Shown here piece after piece: positions 24,840-32,888 of a stretch of DNA of 41,820 nucleotides. A program made the position numbers and the translations under genes. Origin of the DNA: Acidimicrobiia bacterium (GTDB taxonomy: Bacteria > Actinomycetota > Acidimicrobiia > Acidimicrobiales > Bin134); assembly GCA_022822265.1 (NCBI GenBank), contig JAJECA010000052.1:1-41820 (forward strand). The letters are read 5' to 3'. Each line of letters starts with the position of its first letter. Position 1 is the stretch's first letter. The notes below the pieces were generated by a model that was not told the DNA's origin, searched no databases, and saw nothing but the letters and a program-made list of their open reading frames with translations.

Positions 24840-26087
24840 ATGAGGTCAGAGACAGCGCCGGCCTTTTTCCTCGACGATTCTCCCTATCCAATCCGAGAAG
24901 GGGTCCTCGAAGCGTACCGCGAGCTGTGGCAGCGCTTCTCCGAACCGGGAGACTCCTGGACCGGAGCCCAGCGCATCGCCATCGCCCAGGAGAGCCGAGA
25001 TGCCAAAGACTGCGATCTCTGCGTCCGACGCAAACAGCAGCTCAGCCCCTATGGCCTGAATGAGAGCCACGTCCTATCCGACAACGGGAAGCTCATCGGG
25101 GCGGCCGCGGTGGACTGCGTCCACCGCATCGTCACCGACCCTGCCCGTCTGAGCCGCCGAATGGTGGAGGACGCCCGCAGCTCCGGGTTGTCCGATGAGC
25201 AGATCGTGGAGCTGATCGGGATCACCTGCGTGACGATGGCCATCGACGAGCACTACCGGGCCCTCGGCTTGCCGCTGGCGCCGCTACCCGAGCCAGTCCC
25301 CGGTCCTCCTCGCGGCCGCCGTATAGCTGAGGATCGGCAGGAAATCGGTACTGCTTACGTGCCGATGTTGGCCCGAGACAGCGCGGTGGGCGACGAAGCC
25401 GATCTGTGGTCTGGCCGTCGCACCGCCATTCACATCATCCGGGCCCTCAGCCTGGTGCCCGACGCGCTCCGGGACCTAACGATCCTCAGCAATGAGCAGT
25501 ACCTCACGCTGGAAGAGGCCCCTGCGTTCGCCCTCCAACCAGAGGGCCGGGCCATTGACCGCCTTCAGATGGAATTGCTTGCCACCCGCGTCTCACAGGT
25601 CAACGAGTGCTTCTATTGAGCGGTCGGCCATGCCACGGCGTTCCGTGTGGCCGCCGACATGAACAAAGCCGATGCCGATGTATCGCTGCTGAACCAGGCC
25701 GAGAGCGGCCTCCCGCAGGAAGATGGCCAAGAAGTGGCCTATGCCGCCGAATTGGCCGCCTTCGCCGAAGCCCTCGCCGGTGGCGACACCGGGGCACTGG
25801 CCGCGGCACGAGCCGAACTCGATGCCGTGGCGGGCCGCGCCGTGACGGCCGACGCGGCGGCCATTGCCGCCAATTTCCAGTGCATGACCCGAGTGGCCGA
25901 CGCCACCGGTATCCCCTTGGACACTCCCATGATGGCGGCCAGCCAGTCGGTGCGAGACAAGCTGGATTTCCACCAATACGCATCCGCGACGAACAGCAAG
26001 CCGATCCCCCGGCCACTGCGACCCGTTGCTCGATTGCTGGGCAAAGCGATCCCGGTCATCTTGAAACGGGTGCGCCTGAAGCTGTGA
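24840..26087 (+). CDS. Selenoprotein 3: two-domain AhpD/CMD-like protein with in-frame TGA (Sec260)
   Basis: 415 aa with the TGA at 25617-25619 read as selenocysteine. Domain 1: SWTGAQRIAIAQESR, C58-D-L-C61, VRRKQQLSPYG. Domain 2: AIHIIRALSLVPDALRD, RVSQVNECFY-U (U260), AVGHATAFR (H +4, R +9), then AAAIAANFQCMTRVADATGIP and a basic C-terminal tail (RLLGKAIPVILKRVRLKL). Start taken at ATG 24840, 13 nt after the stop of selenoprotein 2; the frame is open to 24804. Full-length collinearity with selenoproteins 1 and 2 shows gene duplication with the TGA retained. The frame ends at TGA 26085, 9 nt before the MetE-like gene. Confidence 0.9.
25625..25653 (+). promoter_or_regulatory. SECIS-like hairpin of selenoprotein 3
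   Basis: Outer stem CGGCCA/TGGCCG, a 3-nt bulge (TGC), inner stem CACGG/CCGTG and loop CGTT. There are 19 nt between the TGA and the loop, and G is at loop position 2. The strongest of the three hairpins (11 bp in total). Confidence 0.72.
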
Positions 26088-26096
26088 GGGATAGTG

Positions 26097-27182
26097 ATGG
26101 CTGAAGCAAGCAACGAACGGCGAGTGCTGTTGGTTGGTTCATTGCCGTATCAGGATGAGGCATCGGCCATGGACCGGGCAGTGGAGCTGATCCAAGATCG
26201 GCTCATCGCCCTGCCCGACGGCGAGATCGGCGAGCGGTCAGAGCGCTTCCCCAACGGCGCTCGTTCTGGTTGGGTCGTCGGTCTGTCCGAGCATCTCAAG
26301 GCAGAGACCGACCTGTTCAAGGTTGTCAACCCCGGCAAAATGAACGAGCAGGGTCTTCCCGTCAACTTCCGGGGGCTGACCCGGTTGCGCCCGAGACTCA
26401 ATCCCGATGAGCTGGGCGAACGGCTCTATCTGGGCTATGACCAATTCGCGCTGAGCAGTTGGCCCCATTTTCAACAGCTCCGCGAGACCACCGGGAACCG
26501 AGCGCTGAGATTTCAGATCGGCTTTCCCTCAGCCCTTGACGCCGCTTTCACCATGCTCAGCCCCCCGAAGGCTCTTCGTTACTACCCGGCCTACGCCGCA
26601 GCCCTGGCCCGAGACGCCGATGCCATAGCAACCCAATTGGGTGCCGAGAATCTCTTGTTCCAGATCGAAGCTCCTGCCGAGGTGATGGCAGCTCACAAGC
26701 TCCCCAAACCCCTGGTCAGGCTAACGCTGAGACCGATCTTGAACCTGGTGAAGCGACTCGACCCTCAGGTGCCCATCGGTATCCATCTGTGTTTCGGCGA
26801 TCTCAACAACGAATCGCCTTTCACGCCAAAGAGCGCCGACCGGCTGGTGTATTTTGCCCAGCAGCTCATCAACCGCTGGCCGTCGTCTCACTCGATGGCC
26901 TACATACACCTGCCATTTGCGGCGGGAAAGTCGCCACCCCCCAAGAAGGCGAAGGCCTACCGCGCCCTGCGCGACCTGAAACTGCCTCTGGGCACTCGCC
27001 TAGTAGCCGGCTTTGTGCACGAGGAGATGTCAATGCAGGAGCAGACTGAACTCCTCCAGGTGATTGAAGAAGCCAGGGGAGACCCGGTCGACATCGCCAC
27101 CGCCTGCGGCCTGGGCCGACGGCCCACCGAGGACGCCGATCTGCTCCTCCAACGGTGCGCTGAACTGGCCTCAGCAAGCTGA
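26097..27182 (+). CDS. MetE-like (cobalamin-independent methionine synthase C-terminal fold) protein
   Basis: 361-aa protein resembling the MetE/UROD-fold catalytic domain: RVLLVGSLPYQDEASAMDRAV at the start (in parts), LIALPDGEIGER, RFQIGFPSALDA, and a zinc site suggested by the His and Cys in GIHLCFGD and the Cys in TACGLGRRPTEDA. It is far shorter than a full MetE and lacks the folate domain, so a simple methionine synthase role is unlikely; methyl transfer from another donor is possible. GAGGG at 26086-26090 serves ATG 26097. Last gene of the Rieske-selenoprotein operon; it might handle a methyl or thiol group generated there, which is speculation. Confidence 0.7.
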   Translation: MAEASNERRVLLVGSLPYQDEASAMDRAVELIQDRLIALPDGEIGERSERFPNGARSGWVVGLSEHLKAETDLFKVVNPGKMNEQGLPVNFRGLTRLRPRLNPDELGERLYLGYDQFALSSWPHFQQLRETTGNRALRFQIGFPSALDAAFTMLSPPKALRYYPAYAAALARDADAIATQLGAENLLFQIEAPAEVMAAHKLPKPLVRLTLRPILNLVKRLDPQVPIGIHLCFGDLNNESPFTPKSADRLVYFAQQLINRWPSSHSMAYIHLPFAAGKSPPPKKAKAYRALRDLKLPLGTRLVAGFVHEEMSMQEQTELLQVIEEARGDPVDIATACGLGRRPTEDADLLLQRCAELASAS

Positions 27183-27205
27183 GCGCCCGATAGCCCTCGC
27201 TCGGG

Positions 27206-28417
27206 TTACAAGAACTTGCGACCGGCGAGGTGCGGACCTCCGGGCATGTTCCTGGTGATCCAATAGGAACCGCAGGAGGCCAACTCGACCTCGGCGGTGA
27301 TGATGTGGTTCCAGGCGGTGGCCATGTCGCGGAATATCTTCTCCAGCTTCCGGCCCCGGAACACCGCGGACGAGCCCGCCATGTGGAAGATGAGGTCGAC
27401 GGCTTCCTTGCACACCTGGGTGGTGTAGATCATCGATTGGCGCAACAGAACCTTGTGCTCGAGGTCGCAGTCTTTGCCATGCTCCGCGTTCTCAAGGGCG
27501 TCGATCACCGTCTGGTGGGTGAACAGGCGGGCCGACCGCACCATGGAGTCGGCCTTGGCGTAGTTGATCTGGTGGATCTGCTCGTTGCCCATGAGCATTT
27601 TGCGGATCGAACCGGGGGCGGCCTTCTCGGTCATGATCCGGGCGAACTCGTCCAGCGCGGCCTGGGCCAGCCCCAAGGCGTGGGAGGCGTGGGCGTGAAC
27701 CGGCAGAAGCCGGATTCGGAACATGGGCCGGTCGTAGGTGAGGCCGTGGAACCCCATCTCGTTCACCATGTCGGTGGGAACGAACAGGTCCTCGGCCACC
27801 ATGTCGATGCTGCCCGTGCCCCGAAGGCCAAGCCCGTCCCAGGTGTCGATGAAGGTGACCTGCTCCACGGGCCACTGACCCATGATCAGCCAGGGCAGCC
27901 CGTCGGGGTGCATCACCGTCTGGCCTTCGTCGTCCACCAAAACCGATGCTCCGCCCACATGAGTGGCCTCCGGCGCGCCGCTCATGAACGGCCATCGGCC
28001 CGAGATCTGGTAGCCGCCCTCGACCTTGCGGGCCATGCCGCCCCACCGGCCGATCTGCATGGCGTGGATATAGCGGCCCTTCTCGTCTTTGATCTCCTCG
28101 AATTTCTCGGGCGGGAGGTAGTTCATGAAGAAGCCGCAGTTGTTCATGGCCAGCCAGCCGATCGACCCGTTGATGGCCGAAAGGCGCTCCGACATGTGGA
28201 GCCACTCGATCGGGTCCATCTCCTCGCCGCCGCATTCCTTGGGGATGAACGTTTGGTACATCCCGATCTCCCAAAGGACGTCGATCACCTCGTCGGGCAG
28301 GCGGTATCCCTCCTCGATCTCCTCCTCGTGCGCCTCGATGACGGGCTGCGCATAGTTGGCCCGCTCTATGCCGTTCATCTCGCTGATCGGCTTCTGCTGG
28401 GTGGTTGCCTCGGCCAT
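27206..28417 (-). CDS. Acyl-CoA dehydrogenase-fold flavin oxidoreductase (HsaA/group D monooxygenase-like)
   Basis: 403 aa of the acyl-CoA dehydrogenase superfamily, nearer to two-component flavin monooxygenases than to true acyl-CoA dehydrogenases: GYRLPDEVIDVLWEIGMYQTFIP (in parts) at the N-terminus, RLSAINGSIGWLAMNN, GGYQISGRWPFMSGAPEATHV, WDGLGLRGTGSIDMVAEDLFVP and a C-terminal FHMAGSSAVFRGRKLEKIFRD (in parts) where a true dehydrogenase would differ. Likely role: hydroxylation of an aromatic ring with reduced flavin supplied by another protein. Start ATG 28417 with AAAGGGGGA upstream. Divergent from a TetR regulator with operator-like repeats between; convergent with the MetE-like gene. 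Confidence 0.78.
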   Translation of the reverse strand: MAEATTQQKPISEMNGIERANYAQPVIEAHEEEIEEGYRLPDEVIDVLWEIGMYQTFIPKECGGEEMDPIEWLHMSERLSAINGSIGWLAMNNCGFFMNYLPPEKFEEIKDEKGRYIHAMQIGRWGGMARKVEGGYQISGRWPFMSGAPEATHVGGASVLVDDEGQTVMHPDGLPWLIMGQWPVEQVTFIDTWDGLGLRGTGSIDMVAEDLFVPTDMVNEMGFHGLTYDRPMFRIRLLPVHAHASHALGLAQAALDEFARIMTEKAAPGSIRKMLMGNEQIHQINYAKADSMVRSARLFTHQTVIDALENAEHGKDCDLEHKVLLRQSMIYTTQVCKEAVDLIFHMAGSSAVFRGRKLEKIFRDMATAWNHIITAEVELASCGSYWITRNMPGGPHLAGRKFL

Positions 28418-28436
28418 GATGTCCCCCTTTGGAAAT

Positions 28437-28474
28437 TTGACAAAGTGTCTACTCGGTGAGTGTATTCTCGGTGA
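28437..28474 (+). promoter_or_regulatory. TetR-gene promoter with direct-repeat operator
   Basis: A consensus -35 box TTGACA (28437-28442) and a -10 candidate TGTATT (28461-28466, 18-bp spacing). Two exact CTCGGTGA direct repeats at 28452-28459 and 28467-28474 flank the -10 region and are 15 bp apart, so a bound repressor would block the promoter. Probably controls both divergent genes. Confidence 0.55.
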
Positions 28475-28475
28475 A

Positions 28476-29141
28476 ATGACGAGGCAAGAGGCGGCCATGG
28501 CCGAGAGCAAGAATGGGGGGATGGTTGATGCCCCTCCTCGCACCACCCGCCAAGAGCAGGCGGCGGCCACCCGAGCCCACATCGCCGACATCGCCCTCCG
28601 TCTGTTCGCCCGGCAGGGCTACTCGGCCACCTCTACACGGCAGATCGCCGAAGAAGCGGAGGTGTCTGAGGGAGCGATCTTCCATCACTTCCCCACCAAG
28701 CACGAGATCTTGCGCAGCATCCCCGAATACCGGACGACCTTCATTCGAGAAGCCGAGTTGCTCGTCGAGCAGTCAGACGACGCCAGCGCCGAGACTTTTC
28801 TGCGCGCCCTGTTCAGCCGATTCGGAGAGCTATTGGAGACCGAGAGGCACTACGTGAGGCTGCTGCTCACTGAGTCGGGAGCCGATCCGGCCATCGATGA
28901 CGTCTTCCAGGAGATGATCGATCGCACTACCAGCACGGTGGCTGGATTTCTCGACCGTAGGGTTGCGGCGGGCGAGTTGAGGCGTGACCTCCCCACCCAA
29001 GAGGCGGCACAGTCGCTACTTGGCGCTCTTCTGCTGTTCTTGCTGGTCGACCGCACCGGCACTGTTGCTCAACGCCGAACCCGCCTAGCCGCCTACTTCG
29101 ACAACGTGCTCGACATTTGGCTGGATGGAGTTCGAAGCTGA
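28476..29141 (+). CDS. TetR-family regulator
   Basis: 221 aa. N-terminal TetR HTH: ATRAHIADIALRLFARQGYSATS, TRQIAEEAEVSEGAIFHHFPTKHEI (in parts), a normal match to the family, followed by a helical ligand domain (ETERHYVRLLLTESG, LLGALLLFLLVDRT). Divergent from the flavin oxidoreductase at 27206, which it probably represses through the CTCGGTGA repeats. ATG 28476 comes directly after the second repeat; ATG 28497 is an alternative start. Ligand unknown. Confidence 0.87.
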   Translation: MTRQEAAMAESKNGGMVDAPPRTTRQEQAAATRAHIADIALRLFARQGYSATSTRQIAEEAEVSEGAIFHHFPTKHEILRSIPEYRTTFIREAELLVEQSDDASAETFLRALFSRFGELLETERHYVRLLLTESGADPAIDDVFQEMIDRTTSTVAGFLDRRVAAGELRRDLPTQEAAQSLLGALLLFLLVDRTGTVAQRRTRLAAYFDNVLDIWLDGVRS

Positions 29142-29145
29142 GAAC

Positions 29146-29445
29146 TCAGCCGGGCGGCTGGATGTGGGCTTCTACTCGGTTGGCGGATTCGTCGATCCAG
29201 CCTTTGGAGTTGGCGTAGGCCAGCATTCCGTCGAACTGGGCCTGCCACTCGGCGTCGGCGGCGTCGCCGGCCAGCTCTCGCACGAAGGCGATGTCGATCC
29301 ACAGGTGGTTGTCCCGTTCTGAGGCGGCGGCCCGGCCATCGAAAGCGGCCACCGCGGCGGTCACGTCGCCGTCGATTGCCACATGGAACTCCCGGAAGTT
29401 GCCTGCGTCCTCGAGGGTGATGGTGTCGGCGATGGCGATGAACAT
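29146..29445 (-). CDS. Small hypothetical protein (99 aa)
   Basis: Begins MFIAIADTITLEDAGNFREF and contains DNHLWIDIAFVRELAG. No domain recognised; the size and strand pattern could fit a small dimeric alpha/beta-barrel-like protein, but that is a guess. It follows the MFS transporter gene upstream on the same strand by 16 nt, so the two are probably co-transcribed. Convergent with the TetR gene. Confidence 0.6.
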   Translation of the reverse strand: MFIAIADTITLEDAGNFREFHVAIDGDVTAAVAAFDGRAAASERDNHLWIDIAFVRELAGDAADAEWQAQFDGMLAYANSKGWIDESANRVEAHIQPPG

Positions 29446-29461
29446 GGCCCCAGCCTTGCGC

Positions 29462-30841
29462 TTAGCGAGGGCGGGTGTCGATCCGAGCGCTGAAGGGGAG
29501 CGACACCACCGCGGTGATGATCACCATGCCCATGAGCAGGTCGATGGCCTGCGACGCTGAGGCCGCGGTGGTGGCGAACGTGAGCCCGAGAGCCACACCG
29601 ATGGTGGTGGCCACCCGCTGGGAGGTGAAGTTGATTCCCGAGGCCAAGGAGTGCTGGTCGGGGGGCACATCGACCACTGCGGCAGCCATCAACGAGGGGA
29701 ACACCATGCCGGTGGCCACCCCGATCACGGTCATGCCCGCCACGAACACCGCAGCGTTGGGCTCATCGCCCAACAACACCCACAACATGATGGTGCCGCC
29801 CACATAGATTGCGGTGCCGGGCAGGATGAACATGCGATGGCCGGTGCGGTGCGCCACCCGGCCGATGAGCACCCCGACCACCCCGGCGAACAATGCCAGC
29901 GGCGCCACCGCGAAGCCTCCCTCGATGGGAGTCCACCCCCAAGACCGGATGACGATCACGGTGAAGCCGAAGAACATGCCGAACCACGACGACGCGAAGA
30001 CCAGCATGGCCAGGTTGCTCCGGCGGACATTGGGGAAGCGGAACAGCCGCAGCTCCACCAGCGGGTTGGGGTGGTGCCACGTGCGCAGCACGAACAGCCC
30101 GAACACCACCAGGCCCCCGACAATGCTGCCCACCACCTTCCCGTCCAGCCATCCCCACGGATCGCTTTGCACGATGCCCAGGGTGACCAAGGCGGTGGCC
30201 CCGGCCACCATCACTCCACCGAGGGGATCGGGCAGCGCCTTGGTCTCGCCGCTGAGGGACTCTCGGTACACCAGCGGCACCACAATCAGGACGACGAAGC
30301 AGAAGGGAATGTTCAGCCAGAACATCCACTCCCACCCGAACCACTCGATGGCCAAGCCCCCCACCGGAGGGCCGACCGCCGAGGATGTGCCGCCCGCCAC
30401 CGCCCAGATGCCAACGGCCAACGGCAGCCGGTTGGCGGGGATCGTGGCCAACAGCAGCGCCACCGCAGCGGTGTTGATGATCGAGGAGGCCACCGCCAGC
30501 ACCGCTCGAGCCCCGATCAGCACCGCCACTGAGGGGGCCAACCCGCCCAGCACCGATCCGACCAAGAACAAAAGCGTCCCAACCAGCAGCATCCGCCGGC
30601 GGCCCAGCCGGTCGGCCAGCACACCGGCAGGCACCAGGGTGGCCGCCCCCACAATGGTGAAGATGTTGGTCACCCACGACAAGGTCGGGTCGGAGGTGCC
30701 CGGAAACGCCTCGCCGAGGGCCGGGTAGCCCACCGTCATGATCGACAGGCCGATGCCGGTGAGGGAGGCCGCGATCACCAGCGTGGTCAGGCCAATCGCC
30801 GGATGCCCAGTGACCGGTTGGGGCGCCGCCGCTGCGGTCAT
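29462..30841 (-). CDS. MFS drug/solute exporter (DHA2, 14-helix type)
   Basis: 459-aa major facilitator protein. Motif A GVLADRLGRRRMLLVGTLLF after helix 2, the antiporter motif C AVAGGTSSAVGPPVGG in helix 5, and many hydrophobic helices, as in EmrB/QacA-like proton antiporters. Probable role: export of a toxic aromatic or other compound. The ATG at 30841 is at the edge of a 61-bp gap to the divergent crotonase gene. Confidence 0.87.
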   Translation of the reverse strand: MTAAAAPQPVTGHPAIGLTTLVIAASLTGIGLSIMTVGYPALGEAFPGTSDPTLSWVTNIFTIVGAATLVPAGVLADRLGRRRMLLVGTLLFLVGSVLGGLAPSVAVLIGARAVLAVASSIINTAAVALLLATIPANRLPLAVGIWAVAGGTSSAVGPPVGGLAIEWFGWEWMFWLNIPFCFVVLIVVPLVYRESLSGETKALPDPLGGVMVAGATALVTLGIVQSDPWGWLDGKVVGSIVGGLVVFGLFVLRTWHHPNPLVELRLFRFPNVRRSNLAMLVFASSWFGMFFGFTVIVIRSWGWTPIEGGFAVAPLALFAGVVGVLIGRVAHRTGHRMFILPGTAIYVGGTIMLWVLLGDEPNAAVFVAGMTVIGVATGMVFPSLMAAAVVDVPPDQHSLASGINFTSQRVATTIGVALGLTFATTAASASQAIDLLMGMVIITAVVSLPFSARIDTRPR

Positions 30842-30902
30842 TTAGCTTTGGGGTGGGCGGCGTTCCAAGACACGACCGGCCACGCTAGACGAGGTACAGA
30901 CC

Positions 30903-31751
30903 ATGAGCAGTGAGAGCACAGGCGAAACCGTGACCGAGGTCCTCGGCGGCGACATCCTGGTGGCCCAAGACGGCGGCGTGCGCACCCTCACCTTGAACCG
31001 CCCCGACGCCCACAACGCCATCACCCCCGACCAGCGGAACTTCCTGGCCGACGAATTTGCCCGCATCAGCGAAGACCTGTCGGTGCGAGCAGTGATCTTC
31101 ACCGCCAACGGCAAGGGGTTCTGCACCGGGGCCGATCTGCGGGTGGCCCGGCCCGATCAGGTTCGACCTCCGGGCGCCCCCGACCGGGCCATCATGGAGG
31201 TGGCCCGAGGCATCAAGGTCGGGGCTCAGAAGCTGATATCGGCCATCTTGGACTGTGAGAAGCCTGTTATCGCCGCGGTCAACGGGACCGCCGCCGGCAT
31301 GGGCGTCCATATGGCGGTGGCCTGCGATCTGGTGGTCGCGGCCGAGGGGGTGCGGTTCATCGAGGTGTTCGTCCGGCGCGGCCTAGTGCCCGACGCTGGC
31401 GGCGTGTACCTGCTGCCCCGACTGATCGGTCCGCAAAGGGCCAAGGAGTTGATGTTCTTCGGCGACGATGTGAGCGCGGCCGACGCCGCGGCCATGGGCC
31501 TGATCAACCGGGTGGTACCGCCTGACGAGCTGATGCCCGCGGCCCGGGCATGGGCCGAGCGACTGGCCGCCCAGCCCACCAAGAGCCTGACCATGAGCAA
31601 GCTGCTGGTGAACCGCAGCTTCGAGACCAGCCGACAGACCATGTTCGAAATGGAGTCGTGGGCCCAAGAAGTGCTGATGGCCGGCGAGGACGCCGACGAG
31701 GGGGTCAGCGCCTTCAAGGAGCGGCGGGACCCGAACTGGAAGGGCTGGTAG
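30903..31751 (+). CDS. Crotonase-family protein (enoyl-CoA hydratase/isomerase-like)
   Basis: 282 aa. Crotonase core: TLNRPDAHNAIT, GFCTGADLR (oxyanion hole), AAVNGTAAGMGVHMAVACDLVVA and FVRRGLVPDAGGVYLLPRLIG. The glutamate normally found in GGGxE is replaced (GMGVH), and the second hydratase glutamate aligns with a non-acidic residue, while the aspartate of VPDAGG, the catalytic acid of PaaG-type isomerases, is present. It is therefore more likely an isomerase than a hydratase. Convergent with the acyl-CoA dehydrogenase pair; the two stop codons abut. Confidence 0.85.
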   Translation: MSSESTGETVTEVLGGDILVAQDGGVRTLTLNRPDAHNAITPDQRNFLADEFARISEDLSVRAVIFTANGKGFCTGADLRVARPDQVRPPGAPDRAIMEVARGIKVGAQKLISAILDCEKPVIAAVNGTAAGMGVHMAVACDLVVAAEGVRFIEVFVRRGLVPDAGGVYLLPRLIGPQRAKELMFFGDDVSAADAAAMGLINRVVPPDELMPAARAWAERLAAQPTKSLTMSKLLVNRSFETSRQTMFEMESWAQEVLMAGEDADEGVSAFKERRDPNWKGW

Positions 31752-32888
31752 CTACCCCGCGCTGGCTAAGCCACGGCCGATAGCGGCCAACTGGCGGCTG
31801 CCGCCGCCGAAGGTGTTCTCCAGCTGCTTGACCCACAGGAAGTAGCGATGGACGGGGTAGTCCACATCGGCCCCCATGCCGCCGTGTAGATGCTGAGTGG
31901 CGTGTACCACCCGCTGGCCGGCATCGGCCGACCACCATTTGGCCACCGCAGCAGCATCGGCGATCTCGGCCGCTGAGCGGCCCTCGTCGATGAGCCAGGC
32001 TGCCTGGAGCAGAGTGACGCGCATGCAGTCGTTGTCGATGTAGCAGTCTGCCGCCCGCATGGCCACCCCCTGGTTGGTAGACAACGGGCGTCCGAACTGC
32101 TCGCGCTCCGACGTGTAGGCCGCAGCCATGGCCGTGGCCTCCTCGCAGCAGCCCAGCACCACCGCGGCCACCGCCACCTGGGCCCGTGCCAGGGTCCACT
32201 CCACAATCGACTGGCCGTCGGCGCCGTCCAGCTTCGCTTCATCACCAACGACCGCCGACCTAAGCGTTAGCTCGCCGTGAAGCTCGCGGTTGGTGGTCTC
32301 GCTCAGCGTCACCTCTGCTCCGTCGGTGTTGAGATCAACCAGAAAGACCACTAGGCCATCGCCGTCTCCAACGGTGCGGGCAGGCACCACTACGGCATCG
32401 GCCACCCCCGCGGCGGGAACCGCCGGTTTGGATCCATTCAGTTCCCAGGTCCCGTCTTCGTGGCGGGCCGCGGTCACCGACGGAGACAGCGCCTCGTTGG
32501 CCCCCCATTCCGAGAACGCCCCGGTCAGCACGGCCTGGCCTGACACAACCGCCCTCAGCCAGCGGTCCCGCAGCGCCGGAGTGCCGAACTCGGCGATGGG
32601 CATGGCCCCCAGCACCAAGGTGGGCCACAGCGGCACAGGCGCCACCCGGCGACCCTGCTCTCGCAGCACCAATGCGGTCTCGACCATGCCGAGGCCGAGG
32701 CCGCCGTGCTCCTCGCCAATCGACACTCCCAGCAGGTCGGAGGCGGCCAGGGTGGCCCACAGCTCCCGGTCGAAGCGGTCGGCGCTGCGCTCCACCTCGG
32801 CCACCCGGTCAGATCCCGCCGAACCGGTAAACACCTGTTCGGCCAGCGCGGCCACCGCCTCTTGCGACTCGCTGAAATCGAAATTCAC
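31752..32888 (-). CDS. Acyl-CoA dehydrogenase, second subunit of a pair
   Basis: 378 aa. It starts NFDFSESQEAVAALAEQVF and has EHGGLGLGMVETALVLREQGRR, the QFGRPLSTNQGVAMRAAD block and HLHGGMGADVDYPVHRYF of the family C-terminus. Its GTG start at 32888 overlaps the stop of the preceding acyl-CoA dehydrogenase (GTGA), typical of alpha2-beta2 heterotetrameric dehydrogenases such as ChsE/FadE pairs for side-chain or alicyclic acyl-CoAs. The frame open up to 33233 is a shadow. Substrate unknown. Confidence 0.85.
   Translation of the reverse strand: MNFDFSESQEAVAALAEQVFTGSAGSDRVAEVERSADRFDRELWATLAASDLLGVSIGEEHGGLGLGMVETALVLREQGRRVAPVPLWPTLVLGAMPIAEFGTPALRDRWLRAVVSGQAVLTGAFSEWGANEALSPSVTAARHEDGTWELNGSKPAVPAAGVADAVVVPARTVGDGDGLVVFLVDLNTDGAEVTLSETTNRELHGELTLRSAVVGDEAKLDGADGQSIVEWTLARAQVAVAAVVLGCCEEATAMAAAYTSEREQFGRPLSTNQGVAMRAADCYIDNDCMRVTLLQAAWLIDEGRSAAEIADAAAVAKWWSADAGQRVVHATQHLHGGMGADVDYPVHRYFLWVKQLENTFGGGSRQLAAIGRGLASAG

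Noticed and set aside
25647..26087. Separate 146-aa CMD-like gene
   Set aside because: Same frame and homology across the TGA at 25617; the Met is internal and the conserved His and Arg lie upstream of it.
14804..26087. Three pseudogenes with nonsense mutations, or TGA reassigned genome-wide
   Set aside because: Identical position in three paralogs with intact frames argues against decay. TGA ends many normal genes here (for example livF, catB, the F420-type gene), so it is not a general sense codon.
27230..28459. 409-aa plus-strand ORF
   Set aside because: Antisense shadow of the flavin oxidoreductase at 27206; His/Gly/Val-rich composition typical of GC-rich shadows.
29651..30728. Long plus-strand ORFs opposite the MFS gene
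   Set aside because: Antisense shadows rich in His, Gln and Pro; the minus-strand protein has clear MFS motifs.
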